A DNA stretch of 64,000 nt from CAVPHV01 sp963821095 (GCA_963821095.1 CAWGCJ010000019.1:19267-83266); one strand, 5' to 3'; counted from the stretch's first letter, positions 16,473 through 24,482 are shown. The notes: generated by a model not told the origin, from the sequence alone. Made by a program: numbers and translations.

Positions 16473-16506
16473 GAGGCGGGTCACGGCTGTGGCCCGCCTC
16501 TTGTTT
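16473..16506 (+). terminator. Rho-independent terminator of the RRM/IF-1 operon
   Basis: A 12-bp stem (GAGGCGGGTCAC against GTGGCCCGCCTC, with one U-G pair) around the loop GGCT is followed by TTGTTT. It lies 25 bases after the IF-1 stop codon. Confidence 0.85.
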
Positions 16507-16575
16507 GCCGATTGAGACGCTTGTGCCCACGACTAGCGTGAGGTGAACACCGCCGAACAAGTAAGGGGACGCACC

Positions 16576-18144
16576 ATGGTCGATCTCTCCCATGTAGACC
16601 TTGCCAACGTTGGCACTATCCATCACAACCTCTCCACCCCGGCGCTATACGAGGCAGCCATTGTCCGCGGCGAAGGCGAAGTTGGGCACCTCGGACCCTT
16701 CGTGGTCAGCACCGGCAAGTACACCGGCCGTTCCGCCGACGACAAGTTCGTCGTTCGTGAAGGCTCCAGCCAGGACCGGATTTGGTGGGGCAAGATCAAC
16801 CGGCCGTTCTCGCCGACCGACTTCGAGAAGGTGCACTACGGCCTGCGGTCTTACCTCCAGAACAAGGAGGTCTTCGTTCAGGACTGCTACGCCGGCGCCG
16901 ACCCCAACTACCGGATCAAGGTCCGGGTCATCACCGAGCACGCCTGGCACAATCTGTTCGCCCGCACGATGTTCATCCGGGAGTTCGATGACGAGGTCCT
17001 GGCCGACTTCGAACCCGACTACACCGTGATCCACTGCCCCGACTTCGAGGCCGATCCAGCCCTGGAGGGCACGCACAGCGAGGCCTTCATTCTCCTCAAC
17101 CTCGAGAAGAAGATGGTCGTCATTGGAGGCACCAGTTACGCCGGCGAGATCAAGAAGTCGATCTTCACCGTCATGAATTACCTGCTGCCCCTCCAGGGTG
17201 TACTCAGTTTGCACTCGTCGGCCAACGTCGGCAATGACGGCGACAGCGCGGTGTTCTTTGGACTCTCCGGAACCGGCAAGACCACCCTGGCGACAGATAC
17301 CGATCGTGCCATCGTCGGTGACGACGAACTCGGTTGGAGCGACGAGGGCATCTTCAACTTCGAGGGTGGCTGCTACGCCAAGATGATCCGACTGTCCGAC
17401 GAGGCTGAGCCGGAGATCTACCAGACGACGCGTCGCTTCGGCACCGTGCTCGAGAACGTCACGATGGACCCCCAAACGCGGCGGATCGACCTCAACGTGG
17501 CCAACACCGAGAACACCCGGGGCGCCTACCCGATCACCCACCTCGACAACGTTGCCCCCGGTGAAATGGCCGGTCACCCGAACCACATCTTCATGCTGAC
17601 GGCGGACGCCTTTGGTGTGTTGCCTCCGATTGCGAAGCTGACGCCGGTGCAGGCCAAGTACCACTTCATCTCGGGCTACACCGCGAAGGTGGCCGGCACC
17701 GAGCGCGGGGTCAAGGAACCCAAGGCCACGTTCTCGGCGTGCTTTGGTGCGCCGTTCATGCCGCTGCACCCGAGCGTGTACGCCGACCTGCTCGGCGAGA
17801 AGATGGCCGAGCATGGTGCCTCGGTGTGGTTGATCAACACGGGCTGGACCGGTGGTCCCTACGGCGTGGGCGAACGCTTCAAGATCGCCTACTCGCGGGC
17901 CGTCATCCGAGCCGCACTTTCCGGTGCGCTCGACGATGCCGGGTTCGTGACCGATCCGGTCTTTGGATTCGCCGTGCCCACCGAGTGCCCCGGCATCCCG
18001 ACGGAACTGCTCACCCCACGTTCCACCTGGAGTGATCCCGCCGCCTACGACGCCAAAGCGGCGGAGCTTGCCGGTCTGTTCAAGGAGAACTTCAAAGAGT
18101 TCGCCCCAGAGGCTCCCGGCATCGAAGCCGGCGGGCCGGCCTAG
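16576..18144 (+). CDS. pckA: Phosphoenolpyruvate carboxykinase (ATP)
   Basis: A 522-residue ATP-type PEP carboxykinase, which converts oxaloacetate and ATP to PEP, CO2 and ADP in gluconeogenesis. Seen: the substrate-binding TGRSADDKF region, GGTSYAGEIKKS with the metal-binding Lys, the kinase-1a loop FFGLSGTGKTTL, the kinase-2 DDELGWSDEG, and the C-terminal NTGWTGGPYGVG. ATG 16576 is preferred over GTG 16543, with GGGG eight bases upstream. The ATP type is notable, because many actinobacteria use the GTP type. It is the last gene before the integrated element. Confidence 0.96.
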   Translation: MVDLSHVDLANVGTIHHNLSTPALYEAAIVRGEGEVGHLGPFVVSTGKYTGRSADDKFVVREGSSQDRIWWGKINRPFSPTDFEKVHYGLRSYLQNKEVFVQDCYAGADPNYRIKVRVITEHAWHNLFARTMFIREFDDEVLADFEPDYTVIHCPDFEADPALEGTHSEAFILLNLEKKMVVIGGTSYAGEIKKSIFTVMNYLLPLQGVLSLHSSANVGNDGDSAVFFGLSGTGKTTLATDTDRAIVGDDELGWSDEGIFNFEGGCYAKMIRLSDEAEPEIYQTTRRFGTVLENVTMDPQTRRIDLNVANTENTRGAYPITHLDNVAPGEMAGHPNHIFMLTADAFGVLPPIAKLTPVQAKYHFISGYTAKVAGTERGVKEPKATFSACFGAPFMPLHPSVYADLLGEKMAEHGASVWLINTGWTGGPYGVGERFKIAYSRAVIRAALSGALDDAGFVTDPVFGFAVPTECPGIPTELLTPRSTWSDPAAYDAKAAELAGLFKENFKEFAPEAPGIEAGGPA

Positions 18145-18186
18145 TTTCGATCCGCGACCTGCGTTTGCGAATCGAGTAGGTGGCCC

Positions 18187-18233
18187 CCGCCCTCTCAAGG
18201 CGGTAACGCCGGTTCAAATCCGGTCGGGGCTAC
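18187..18233 (+). other. 3' half of tRNA-Glu(CTC): attachment-site scar
   Basis: The anticodon arm (CCGCC, loop CTCTCAA, GGCGG), a 4-base variable loop, a T arm with loop TTCAAAT and the acceptor 3' strand CGGGGCT plus A are all present. The sequence upstream has no D arm and no matching 5' acceptor strand. A 3' tRNA fragment beside an integrase gene is the normal trace of integration into a tRNA 3' end. I found no second copy in the window, so the intact tRNA lies elsewhere. Confidence 0.8.
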
Positions 18234-18240
18234 AACGCTG

Positions 18241-18265
18241 GAAACCCTTGCGCGGCAAGGGTTTC
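18241..18265. terminator. Hairpin downstream of the attachment site
   Basis: An 11-bp perfect stem (GAAACCCTTGC with its complement) around a 3-base loop. It sits between the tRNA fragment and the end of the integrase remnant, and could terminate either the original tRNA or the integrase. Confidence 0.55.
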
Positions 18266-18272
18266 TGCGCGT

Positions 18273-19401
18273 CTAGAGTCCGATGCCGGGAGGCTCCCGA
18301 TTGCGCTCGGGGCGCGCTCGGGGCGCGGCAGATCGTGCTCTAGCGTCGAGGTGGATGGCGATTTGGCCGTCGAGTCCGTCCATCAGATGCCCGTACCGGT
18401 CCATGGTGACTGCGATGGAGCCGTGTCCAAGTCGGGTCTGGATTGCCTTTAGGTGCTCACCGTCTGCGATCAGCCAGGCGGCGAGGGTGTGGCGCAGATC
18501 GTGGATCCGGCATGGTGGCCCGACGGAGTCGGCCACGGCTTCCCGCCATATGCGCCCGAAAGAACCTCGGCGGAGCAGCGCACCTTGTTCGGTGGTCCAC
18601 ACCATGTTGTCGACAGGCGGGTAGGCCTCGAGATGCCGAGTGAGGGTCTCGGCGACGAAGTGGGGGGCGCGATAGAGCGTTCGGAGGCCTTCGACTTGGG
18701 TGGACCGAGCTGTGGAGTATGCCCGGTTGCCTCGACGAGGGTTCGTCGTACGGCAAGCCGGCGGCGTGGCAGGTCGAGGTCACCCGGCTGTAGCCCAGCG
18801 AGTTCACCCCAGCGCATGCCGGTATAGGCCGCTGTGATCGCTAGAGATGAGTACCGGTCGGGGAGTGCGTTTGCGAGTGCGGCAACCTCGGTGGGATCGA
18901 GGAGGCGCATCTCGGTTGGGTGACGCCGAGGTAGTCGTACTCCGTCGGCGGGTGACGCGGTGAGGCGACGGTCCCGGACCGCCTGGTTGAGTGTGAGTCG
19001 GACCCAACGCATCGTCCGCGCAACAGTCTCCGGTGCGTAGCGGCCGGCGAGTTGTGCGGTCACCTTGCGCAACAGCTCGGGAGTCAGGCCGATGAGCTGC
19101 ACGTCGCCGATCAGCTCGGCGGCACGCTCGTGGCGACGGCATCGGTCTCGACGGTGCGGGCAGCGACGTGAGTCCGGCCGGCCAGCAGCTGGTCGGAGTA
19201 GTCGGCCCATGCGATCCGCCCAAGATCCGGGTTGACCCAAGCTGCCTGATCGATCTTGCTTTGCTGGTCGGTCAGCCACCGTTGGGCACGAACCTTGGTT
19301 GCGAAGCTCCTTGAACGCACCAGCCCATCGGGACCCCGGTACCGGGCACGCCACCGGAGCCTCCGCTCGCCTCGGTCTTCGATCCAACCTGCTCTGGCCA
19401 C
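18273..19401 (-). pseudogene. Tyrosine recombinase (phage-type integrase), two frameshifts
   Basis: Three frames in series give one integrase. Frame one (19401 to about 19140) has the N-terminal arm and SAM-like start (RWRARYRGPDGLVRSRSF). Frame two has LTPELLRKVTAQL and the catalytic Arg in AYTGMRWGELAGL. Frame three (from about 18665) has HDLRHTLAAWLI, LGHGSIAVTMDRYGHL with the remaining Arg/His and the Tyr nucleophile. The second shift falls in a G6 run on the plus strand (18662-18667); seven would restore the frame. The gene lies next to the tRNA scar in the expected orientation. It is probably inactive, unless both shifts are sequencing errors. Confidence 0.85.
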
Positions 19402-19479
19402 GATTCCGCCTACTCGCTTACGGTCATCGTGGCCCCGAACTGAGGTTCCCCCGGTTTCCCGGACTGTTTTGGTTGGTGG

Positions 19480-20370
19480 TCATGCCACGGCCGTGAGGGG
19501 GCTGTGGCGGTGTTCGTATTCGATTGGGGATAGGTTCCCGAGCGCTGAGTGTCGGCGGCGCCGGTTGTAGAAGGCTTCGATGTATTCGAAGATCGCTTGA
19601 GCGAGCTCTTTGCGTGTTGTCCACCGGCGGCGGTCGAGGAGTTCGAGTTGGAGGGTTCCGAAGAACGACTCAGCAACGGCGTTATCCAAGGCGTCACCGA
19701 CGGTGCCCATCGACCCGAGTAGTCCGGCTTTGCGGAGCCGTTGCCCGAACGCCCAAGAGGTGTATTGCGTGCCGTGATCGGCATGGTGGATCAGACCGGA
19801 GCCGGGTTCGGGGCGGCGCCGCCAGATGGCCATGTCCAACGCATCGACCACGAGTTCGCTACGGAGATGATCGGCGATCGACCATCCCACCACCCGCCGT
19901 GACCAGGCGTCGACGACGACCGCTAGATACACCTTGCCTTCTTTGGTGGGATGCTCGGTGATATCAGCAACCCACAACCGGTCAGGTTCGGTGACGGTGA
20001 ACTGGCGGTTGACCAGATCATCAGACGGGATCGCTGCAGGGTCACGGCGGGTGCAACCACGCCGGCGACGCCGATACACACCCTCAATACCGGCCTGCCG
20101 CATCAACCGTTCCACCCGCTTGCGACTCACCTGGATGTTCTCACCGAGACGTAGCTCGGCCCACACCCTGGGACTTCCATAGGTACCGCGGGACTGCTGC
20201 CAGATCTCGGTGATCGTCTCCGTCAGGGCGGCGTCCTCGACCTGGCGGCGACAGGGGTGCGACTGGCGATACCGCCACTCATAGAACCCGCTGGTCGACA
20301 CCCCAAAACACTTCGCCATGAACCTGATCGGGAATTCAGCCTTCTGCGCATCCATAAACCGAAAGATCAC
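19480..20370 (-). CDS. IS3-family transposase OrfB
   Basis: A 296-residue DDE integrase-core transposase. The HTH_21-like N-terminal part is followed by the rve core. Candidate DDE residues are D in LWVADITEHPTKEG, D in HHADHGTQYTS and E in DNAVAESFFGTLQLE. The C-terminal stretch FYNRRRRHSALGNLSPIEYE is typical. GTG 20370 overlaps the orfA stop as GTGA. In this family OrfA and OrfB can also be joined by ribosomal frameshifting to give the active OrfAB. Confidence 0.93.
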   Translation of the reverse strand: MIFRFMDAQKAEFPIRFMAKCFGVSTSGFYEWRYRQSHPCRRQVEDAALTETITEIWQQSRGTYGSPRVWAELRLGENIQVSRKRVERLMRQAGIEGVYRRRRRGCTRRDPAAIPSDDLVNRQFTVTEPDRLWVADITEHPTKEGKVYLAVVVDAWSRRVVGWSIADHLRSELVVDALDMAIWRRRPEPGSGLIHHADHGTQYTSWAFGQRLRKAGLLGSMGTVGDALDNAVAESFFGTLQLELLDRRRWTTRKELAQAIFEYIEAFYNRRRRHSALGNLSPIEYEHRHSPLTAVA

Positions 20371-20654
20371 TTCGGCCGGACATTCTCCGAGGCGAAGAAG
20401 GCTGCGGCTCGAGAGAGCAAATCACGCTCCATCTTGAGCACCCGATTCTCTCGCCGCAACCGCGCCAGCTCCTCCCGCTCCTCGGAAGTCAACCCCGGCT
20501 TCGCGCCCTCATCAACATCAGCCTGCTTCATCCACCGCCACAGACTCGACTCCGAAACCCCAAGATCCGCCGCGATCTCCGGCATCGGTTTCATCCGCTC
20601 CCGAGCCAACTCCACCGCCCTCCGCCGAAACTCCGGCGAGAACCGTCCAGCCAT
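20367..20654 (-). CDS. IS3-family transposase OrfA (DNA-binding part)
   Basis: A 95-residue protein with an N-terminal helix-turn-helix (EFRRRAVELARER, IAADLGVSESSLWRWMKQA) and a C-terminal leucine-zipper-like helix (EELARLRRENRVLKMERDLL). This is the standard HTH_Tnp_1 OrfA that recognises the terminal repeats. It precedes OrfB with a 4-base overlap. Confidence 0.92.
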   Translation of the reverse strand: MAGRFSPEFRRRAVELARERMKPMPEIAADLGVSESSLWRWMKQADVDEGAKPGLTSEEREELARLRRENRVLKMERDLLSRAAAFFASENVRPK

Positions 20655-20930
20655 AGCCTCTCCTCTCCGGCAGGACCCTCAGGCCCCACACACTACGTGT
20701 CCGGAGAAACGGGGGAAGCTCATTCCGCATTTCGCGAAGAGTTGCGACAACGTCGATATGTGCGTACCTGAGCCGGAAAGCCCCTCCGCGAGGGCGTGGG
20801 TGGCTCTGTTGTGGCTGCTGACGTGGGCGAGGTATGCCCCGGGCCGATGTCCGAACAACCGAATGAGATTCTGATGACAGGGTCGTTCCTCATGATGAGC
20901 CACGTAGGCAACCTTCCTGGGAGGAACACC

Positions 20931-21074
20931 ATGTCAGAGCAAAAACCGCTAACTAGGTCACACGTCGATAGCGCATCCGAGATCGCGATCGCGATTCGCG
21001 CCATACCCCCTCCAACCACACACGCACGTGCAACACAGTTGCCGATGTATACACGTAGACACCGGAGGACATGA
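20931..21074 (+). CDS. Small protein upstream of a SEC-C gene
   Basis: A 47-residue frame starting after a strong GGGAGGA six bases upstream. Its stop overlaps the next ATG as ATGA, so it would be coupled to the SEC-C gene. The peptide (MSEQKPLTRSHVDSASEIA and a basic tail RRHRRT) has no recognised family. The ribosome site and coupling are the only support. Confidence 0.45.
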   Translation: MSEQKPLTRSHVDSASEIAIAIRAIPPPTTHARATQLPMYTRRHRRT

Positions 21075-21598
21075 TGCATCTCGATCGCGGTGCGCTGGCA
21101 AACCTTGACCGTCGGCTACTCGCCGAGCTCAACGGGGATGAGCGGTTTCACATGGTGCGTTTGCCGGTGTCGCCGGCGAAGTGGTCGACGTGGAAACGCT
21201 ACTGCGGCGCCGTAGGGATCTCGATGGGTCGGGCCATCGTCGCTCTGATCAACCGTGAGCTGGCAAGTGTGGCCAAGACCTCGGCAGAGGATTCTCCGGT
21301 GTTGGCGCAACGATCAAGAGAGGAGCTGGCCAAACGAGACGCTGAAGTTGCGAGCCGGGAACAGACAGTGGCGTCAGCAGAGGAGAGGCTTCGCAGTAGG
21401 AGTGCCAGACTCCGTCGCTGGGAGGCCGAGCTTCAGACACTGACGCAACGAGTCGAATTGGCATCGAAGCTGGCCACACAGCGTCGGGACGACGGTCCGA
21501 AGATCGGTCGCAATGACCGCTGTCCCTGTGGATCTGGACTCAAGTACAAGCACTGCCATGGTCTACCGGGTCGGCCACCGACTGTGGTTCCCAGATAA
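21071..21598 (+). CDS. Coiled-coil protein with C-terminal SEC-C zinc motif
   Basis: A 175-residue protein. The N-terminal half has a short fold with VRLPVSPAKWSTWKRYCGAVGIS, reminiscent of ribbon-helix-helix-like sequences (key words PVSPAKW and MGRAIVALIN). Residues about 75-140 form a charged coiled coil (REELAKRDAEVASREQTV). The C-terminus KIGRNDRCPCGSGLKYKHCHG is a SEC-C zinc site (C-x-C-x8-C-H). Such domains often join nucleic-acid or SecA-type proteins. CGGAGG precedes the start. It lies in the mobile region; no function is assigned. Confidence 0.7.
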   Translation: MMHLDRGALANLDRRLLAELNGDERFHMVRLPVSPAKWSTWKRYCGAVGISMGRAIVALINRELASVAKTSAEDSPVLAQRSREELAKRDAEVASREQTVASAEERLRSRSARLRRWEAELQTLTQRVELASKLATQRRDDGPKIGRNDRCPCGSGLKYKHCHGLPGRPPTVVPR

Positions 21599-21690
21599 CG
21601 GATGGCTAGCGCCGAGTGCCGGTTCGAGGGCGGTGGTGGGCGCTCGATAATGTGCGGGTCGGTCGTCGCTATGGGTGGTTGCGCAATCTC

Positions 21691-21704
21691 GATATCGCGA
21701 TATC
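21691..21704. promoter_or_regulatory. Putative operator of the toxin-antitoxin pair
   Basis: GATATCGCGATATC is a perfect 14-base palindrome ending nine bases before the antitoxin ATG. Ribbon-helix-helix antitoxins usually repress their own operon through such a site; the binding is inferred. Confidence 0.55.
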
Positions 21705-21712
21705 ATGAGGGC

Positions 21713-21922
21713 ATGACTAAGCAGACCACTGTCCGTCTCCCCGAGGACCTCGCTGACGATGCCGAGGCCGTCGCCCGCGTCCAAGGCACCAGCGTCAACG
21801 CGCTGATCGTCGATGCCCTCAAGGCTGAAATCGGGCGAGTCCGCCAAGACGAAGACTTCACCAGCCGCGCCAAGCGACTCCTCGACCGCGACCGGGAACT
21901 CTTAGAGCGCCTCGCCGAGTGA
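21713..21922 (+). CDS. Ribbon-helix-helix antitoxin
   Basis: A 69-residue protein with an Arc/MetJ-type opening (KQTTVRLPEDLADDAEAVARVQGTSVNALIVDALKAEI, of which TTVRLPEDL is the DNA-binding strand) and a charged C-terminal tail (RAKRLLDRDRELLERLAE) suited to wrap the toxin. GAGG lies six bases before ATG 21713. Its TGA overlaps the toxin GTG as GTGA. It would neutralise the Doc toxin and repress the operon. An RHH antitoxin with a Doc toxin is less common than Phd. Confidence 0.85.
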   Translation: MTKQTTVRLPEDLADDAEAVARVQGTSVNALIVDALKAEIGRVRQDEDFTSRAKRLLDRDRELLERLAE

Positions 21923-22326
21923 CTCGCTACATCACGCTGGCCGAGTACTTCTGGCTGGCCGAACAGGTCACCGGCGTCGACGCCGATACTCTCGCCAAAG
22001 CGTCCCGATCCGAGCTGGCCGACTCGGCGTTGCACGCTCCTCAAGCCGGGTTCGGTGATATCGAGTTCTACCCCGACCTCTATGACAAGGCAGCGGTGCT
22101 GGTTTGCCGGCTGGCTTGGAATCATCCGCTCCCTGACGGAAACAAGCGGGCTGCCTGGGCGGCGCTGCTGTTGTTCATCGACCTCAACGACGGCGCCTGG
22201 GAACCCGACCCACCCGACATCGATCAATCCGAAGCGGCCATGCTCGCTATCGCAGCCAGCGACGTCGATGAAACCTGGACCGCTACCTGGCTCAAAGAAC
22301 GCGTCCGCTTCAGCGACCCGACCTGA
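21919..22326 (+). CDS. Doc-family toxin (Fic fold)
   Basis: A 135-residue Doc toxin. The catalytic motif is NHPLPDGNKRAAW, matching HxFx(D/E)GNKR except that Phe is Leu. Doc phosphorylates elongation factor Tu at a Thr and halts translation. The ITLAEYFWLAEQVTG start and IEFYPDLYDKAAVLV, words seen around the fold, match the family. GTG 21919 is coupled to the antitoxin. It forms a type II toxin-antitoxin module in the accessory region. Confidence 0.9.
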   Translation: MTRYITLAEYFWLAEQVTGVDADTLAKASRSELADSALHAPQAGFGDIEFYPDLYDKAAVLVCRLAWNHPLPDGNKRAAWAALLLFIDLNDGAWEPDPPDIDQSEAAMLAIAASDVDETWTATWLKERVRFSDPT

Positions 22327-22441
22327 CCAGATCGCTCGATACCGAGCAGGAACGCACCTATCGCCGACCGCCCTGGAACGGCACCTCCAGCGCTACCTGG
22401 TGACGCCCTGCTGGTCGGCTTCTCGCCACGGTGCGTGGTGA

Positions 22442-22487
22442 CTGCACGGGTTCGTGCAGGTTGATTCCTCTCGGCAGGTGAGAGGAA
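22442..22487 (+). promoter_or_regulatory. Two adjacent hairpins, the second hiding a ribosome site
   Basis: CTGCACG-GGTT-CGTGCAG (22442-22459) is followed by TTCCTCTC-GGCAGGT-GAGAGGAA (22465-22487). The right arm of the second is the ribosome site of the ATG at 22492 and the left arm is its complement. This could be an RNA thermometer or other translational switch. It is seen in sequence only. Confidence 0.5.
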
Positions 22488-22491
22488 CAGC

Positions 22492-22782
22492 ATGACAGCA
22501 GCTCAACACGCACAGGTGACCGCAGCACTGACGCCGGACTTCGACTCGTTCGCCGTGCGGCAGGCGATCGCCGAGTTGTGGGCCGGCCGCTGCCATGCCA
22601 CCCGCGAGGCCCTCGGTGAAAGTGTCAACCACGTTTCTCGAGCGCTGTACGCTAAGCCGACTTCGAGACCATCGGATCGGACATGTCGCGCACGACCTCG
22701 GGCCATCTGCTCATCGCTGATATCAGCGGCTATACCCGATACCTCACGTCATCGGAGCTTGAGCACGCCCAGGAGGTGTTGA
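22492..22782 (+). CDS. Hypothetical protein, possibly truncated
   Basis: A 96-residue frame. The first 55 residues (MTAAQHAQVTAALTPDFDSF, then FAVRQAIAELWAGRC) look like coding sequence, and GAGAGGAA lies four bases upstream within a hairpin. After about residue 55 it turns Arg/Ser-rich and overlaps the cyclase-like gene in another frame, so the natural gene was probably longer or ended elsewhere. No family is recognised. Confidence 0.35.
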   Translation: MTAAQHAQVTAALTPDFDSFAVRQAIAELWAGRCHATREALGESVNHVSRALYAKPTSRPSDRTCRARPRAICSSLISAAIPDTSRHRSLSTPRRC

Positions 22783-23858
22783 GTTCGCTGATGGAGCTGC
22801 TCATCGATCGCAGTCTGCCGCCTCTGCGCGTTGCAGGGCTTCGCGGTGACGCCGTATTCAGCTACAGCCTCGCCGGCCTGGCGCAGGGCGGGCAGACGCT
22901 CGTCGAGATGATCGAGGACACCTACGTCGCCTTCCGTCGGGCTATCGAGCAGATGGTGCTCAACACCACATGTCAGTGCAACGCGTGTGCCAACATCTCG
23001 ACACTCGACCTCAAATTTCTCGTCCACTACGGCACGTTTTCGATCAGCCCGCTCCGGGGAACGGATGAGCTGGTGGGTTCGGCAGTGAACGAGCTCTTCC
23101 GGCTCCTCAAGAACCACATCACCGACGTCACCGGCATCCGCGCCTACACGGCCTACACCGCGGCGGCGGTAGAGGCGCTCGGAATGGATGGATTCACCGC
23201 CAACCTCACTCGGCACACCGAGACGTATCCCGATCTAGATGCGCTCGCCTTGTGGATCCAGGACATGCACCCAGTCTGGGAACGGGATCGGAAAGGTACG
23301 CGCTTCCGGGTCTCGCCGGGCGACGTACTCGTCCAGGTCGAGGATGAGCTTCCCGTCCCTCTGGGCGTCGTGTGGGACTTGCTCCTCCAGCCGACATATC
23401 GTTCGATCCTCTTCGGGCTGGATCGCCAGGAACCGAGTCAACGGCAGGAGGGACGCATCGCCGAAGGATCGGTCTTCACGTGCTACCACGGCAGGAGTCC
23501 CGAAACGACGCAGACCGTTCTCGCCCTGCAACCGCTGAAGCGTATGGTCACCGAGGACACAACACCGATCCCCGGGGCGAGGATCTTCGACGAGATCAGC
23601 CTTGAACCCAGGGGCGATTCCACCGTCGTAACGATCACATGCAGCCGAGCTCGCGGGCCATGGCTGTCGCGCTTCGTCAACGACCTCGTCGGCCGCAGGC
23701 TCCTGGGATCCCGACTCGGCAGAGGCCTGGCCGCCCTGCGCGAGGCGATCGAGCGCGAGGTGGCCGACGGCACGTTGGAGATCCCCGAGCCCAATAACGG
23801 CATCGCATCGGAGGTCGAAGCCGCAGTCATACGCAGCCTCGCCTCCGATGGCGATTAG
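22683..23858 (+). CDS. DUF2652 (nucleotide-cyclase-like) and SRPBCC fusion protein
   Basis: A 391-residue protein. Residues 1-190 match DUF2652, related to class III nucleotide cyclases: LLIADISGYTRYL carries the metal Asp, and FSYSLAGL and NELFRLLKNH follow. A CNACAN pair could bind metal. Residues about 205-345 form an SRPBCC/START-like ligand pocket (LPVPLGVVWDLLLQPTYRS then VFTCYHG). The role is inferred to be a sensor that couples a small ligand to a cyclase-like domain; cyclase activity is not shown. ATG 22683 begins 11 bases past a possible AGACC site, so ribosome support is weak. Confidence 0.75.
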   Translation: MSRTTSGHLLIADISGYTRYLTSSELEHAQEVLSSLMELLIDRSLPPLRVAGLRGDAVFSYSLAGLAQGGQTLVEMIEDTYVAFRRAIEQMVLNTTCQCNACANISTLDLKFLVHYGTFSISPLRGTDELVGSAVNELFRLLKNHITDVTGIRAYTAYTAAAVEALGMDGFTANLTRHTETYPDLDALALWIQDMHPVWERDRKGTRFRVSPGDVLVQVEDELPVPLGVVWDLLLQPTYRSILFGLDRQEPSQRQEGRIAEGSVFTCYHGRSPETTQTVLALQPLKRMVTEDTTPIPGARIFDEISLEPRGDSTVVTITCSRARGPWLSRFVNDLVGRRLLGSRLGRGLAALREAIEREVADGTLEIPEPNNGIASEVEAAVIRSLASDGD

Positions 23859-23952
23859 TGGCTCGCAGGCCCGTTGATGTGGACGCCCAACGCAACTCAC
23901 AAAGCCACCACGACAGGCCCTCACCGATTCGAGCTAAGTGGAGGAAACACCG

Positions 23953-24252
23953 ATGAGTGATCGATTCTGGGATGAAGTGGCCCCGCTCCAGGCGGACGGT
24001 CGCCTCGAGGAAGGCACGATGTTCGGCTTCCGGTGTGTTCGCGCCGGCAAAGCGTTCGTGGCAATGCCCGGTCACGAATCCGACGGCATGGTCGTCAAGC
24101 TCCCAGCCGAGCGCGTCGCTGGGATCCTCGAAGCGGGAAAGGGCGTTCCGGTTGCTCCGGCAGGAAAGGTCTTCAAGGAGTGGGTGGAGATCACCGCCGC
24201 CGAGGAATGGGGACCCTATCTCGACGAGGCATTGGACTTCGCGGGCGGCTGA
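23953..24252 (+). CDS. TfoX N-terminal-domain protein
   Basis: A 99-residue protein matching the stand-alone TfoX/Sxy N-terminal domain: GTMFGFRCVRAGKAFVAMPG, VVKLPAERVAGIL and KEWVEITAAE in order. In proteobacteria TfoX acts in competence control; stand-alone actinobacterial versions have no known role. GGAGG lies ten bases before ATG 23953. A terminator-like hairpin follows the stop. Confidence 0.82.
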   Translation: MSDRFWDEVAPLQADGRLEEGTMFGFRCVRAGKAFVAMPGHESDGMVVKLPAERVAGILEAGKGVPVAPAGKVFKEWVEITAAEEWGPYLDEALDFAGG

Positions 24253-24282
24253 AACCCGGCGAACCCCATCCCGCCGGGGTTT
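24252..24282 (+). terminator. Terminator-like hairpin after the TfoX-like gene
   Basis: AAACCCGGCG pairs with CGCCGGGGTTT with one bulged G around a 10-base loop, starting at the stop codon. No T-tract follows beyond three T, so the call is tentative. Confidence 0.4.
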
Positions 24283-24466
24283 GGTGGACCGGGGCGATCC
24301 TGCTTGCGGAGGAGCCGGTATTCGGGGCAACACGAGCAATCGGGCATCCAATCAGGTACCTGAGCAGGGACTTCAAGGTGTGAAAGCCGTCGTATACGGC
24401 CGCCGAACCGGACATACTCAAATCCCGCGTCCGCTCCGCTCCGGTCGGCGAGCCGATCATCAAATA

Positions 24467-24482
24467 TGGGCGATATCGCCCA
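24467..24482. promoter_or_regulatory. 16-base palindrome in an otherwise empty gap
   Basis: TGGGCGATATCGCCCA is perfect and shares the core CGATATCG with the toxin-antitoxin operator region 2.8 kb away. The rest of the gap 24283-24620 shows no gene. It lies 139 bases before the ClpX-finger gene and might regulate it. Confidence 0.35.

Larger units (their letters stand above)
19441..20722 (-). mobile_element. IS3-family insertion sequence
   Basis: A complete 1,282-bp element with orfA and orfB on the minus strand. Its 24-base terminal inverted repeats start with TGAG at both ends (19441-19464 and 20722-20699) and match at 20 of 24 positions. No target duplication is seen at these exact ends (AAC on the left, TTC on the right), so one flank may have been rearranged. 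It lies just upstream of the broken integrase. Confidence 0.88.

Noticed and set aside
16645..18198. 517-residue minus-strand frame
   Set aside because: Mirror of pckA, which shows all its motifs on the plus strand.
18160..18233. Complete tRNA-Glu gene
   Set aside because: The 5' acceptor strand and D arm do not pair or match; only the 3' half is present.
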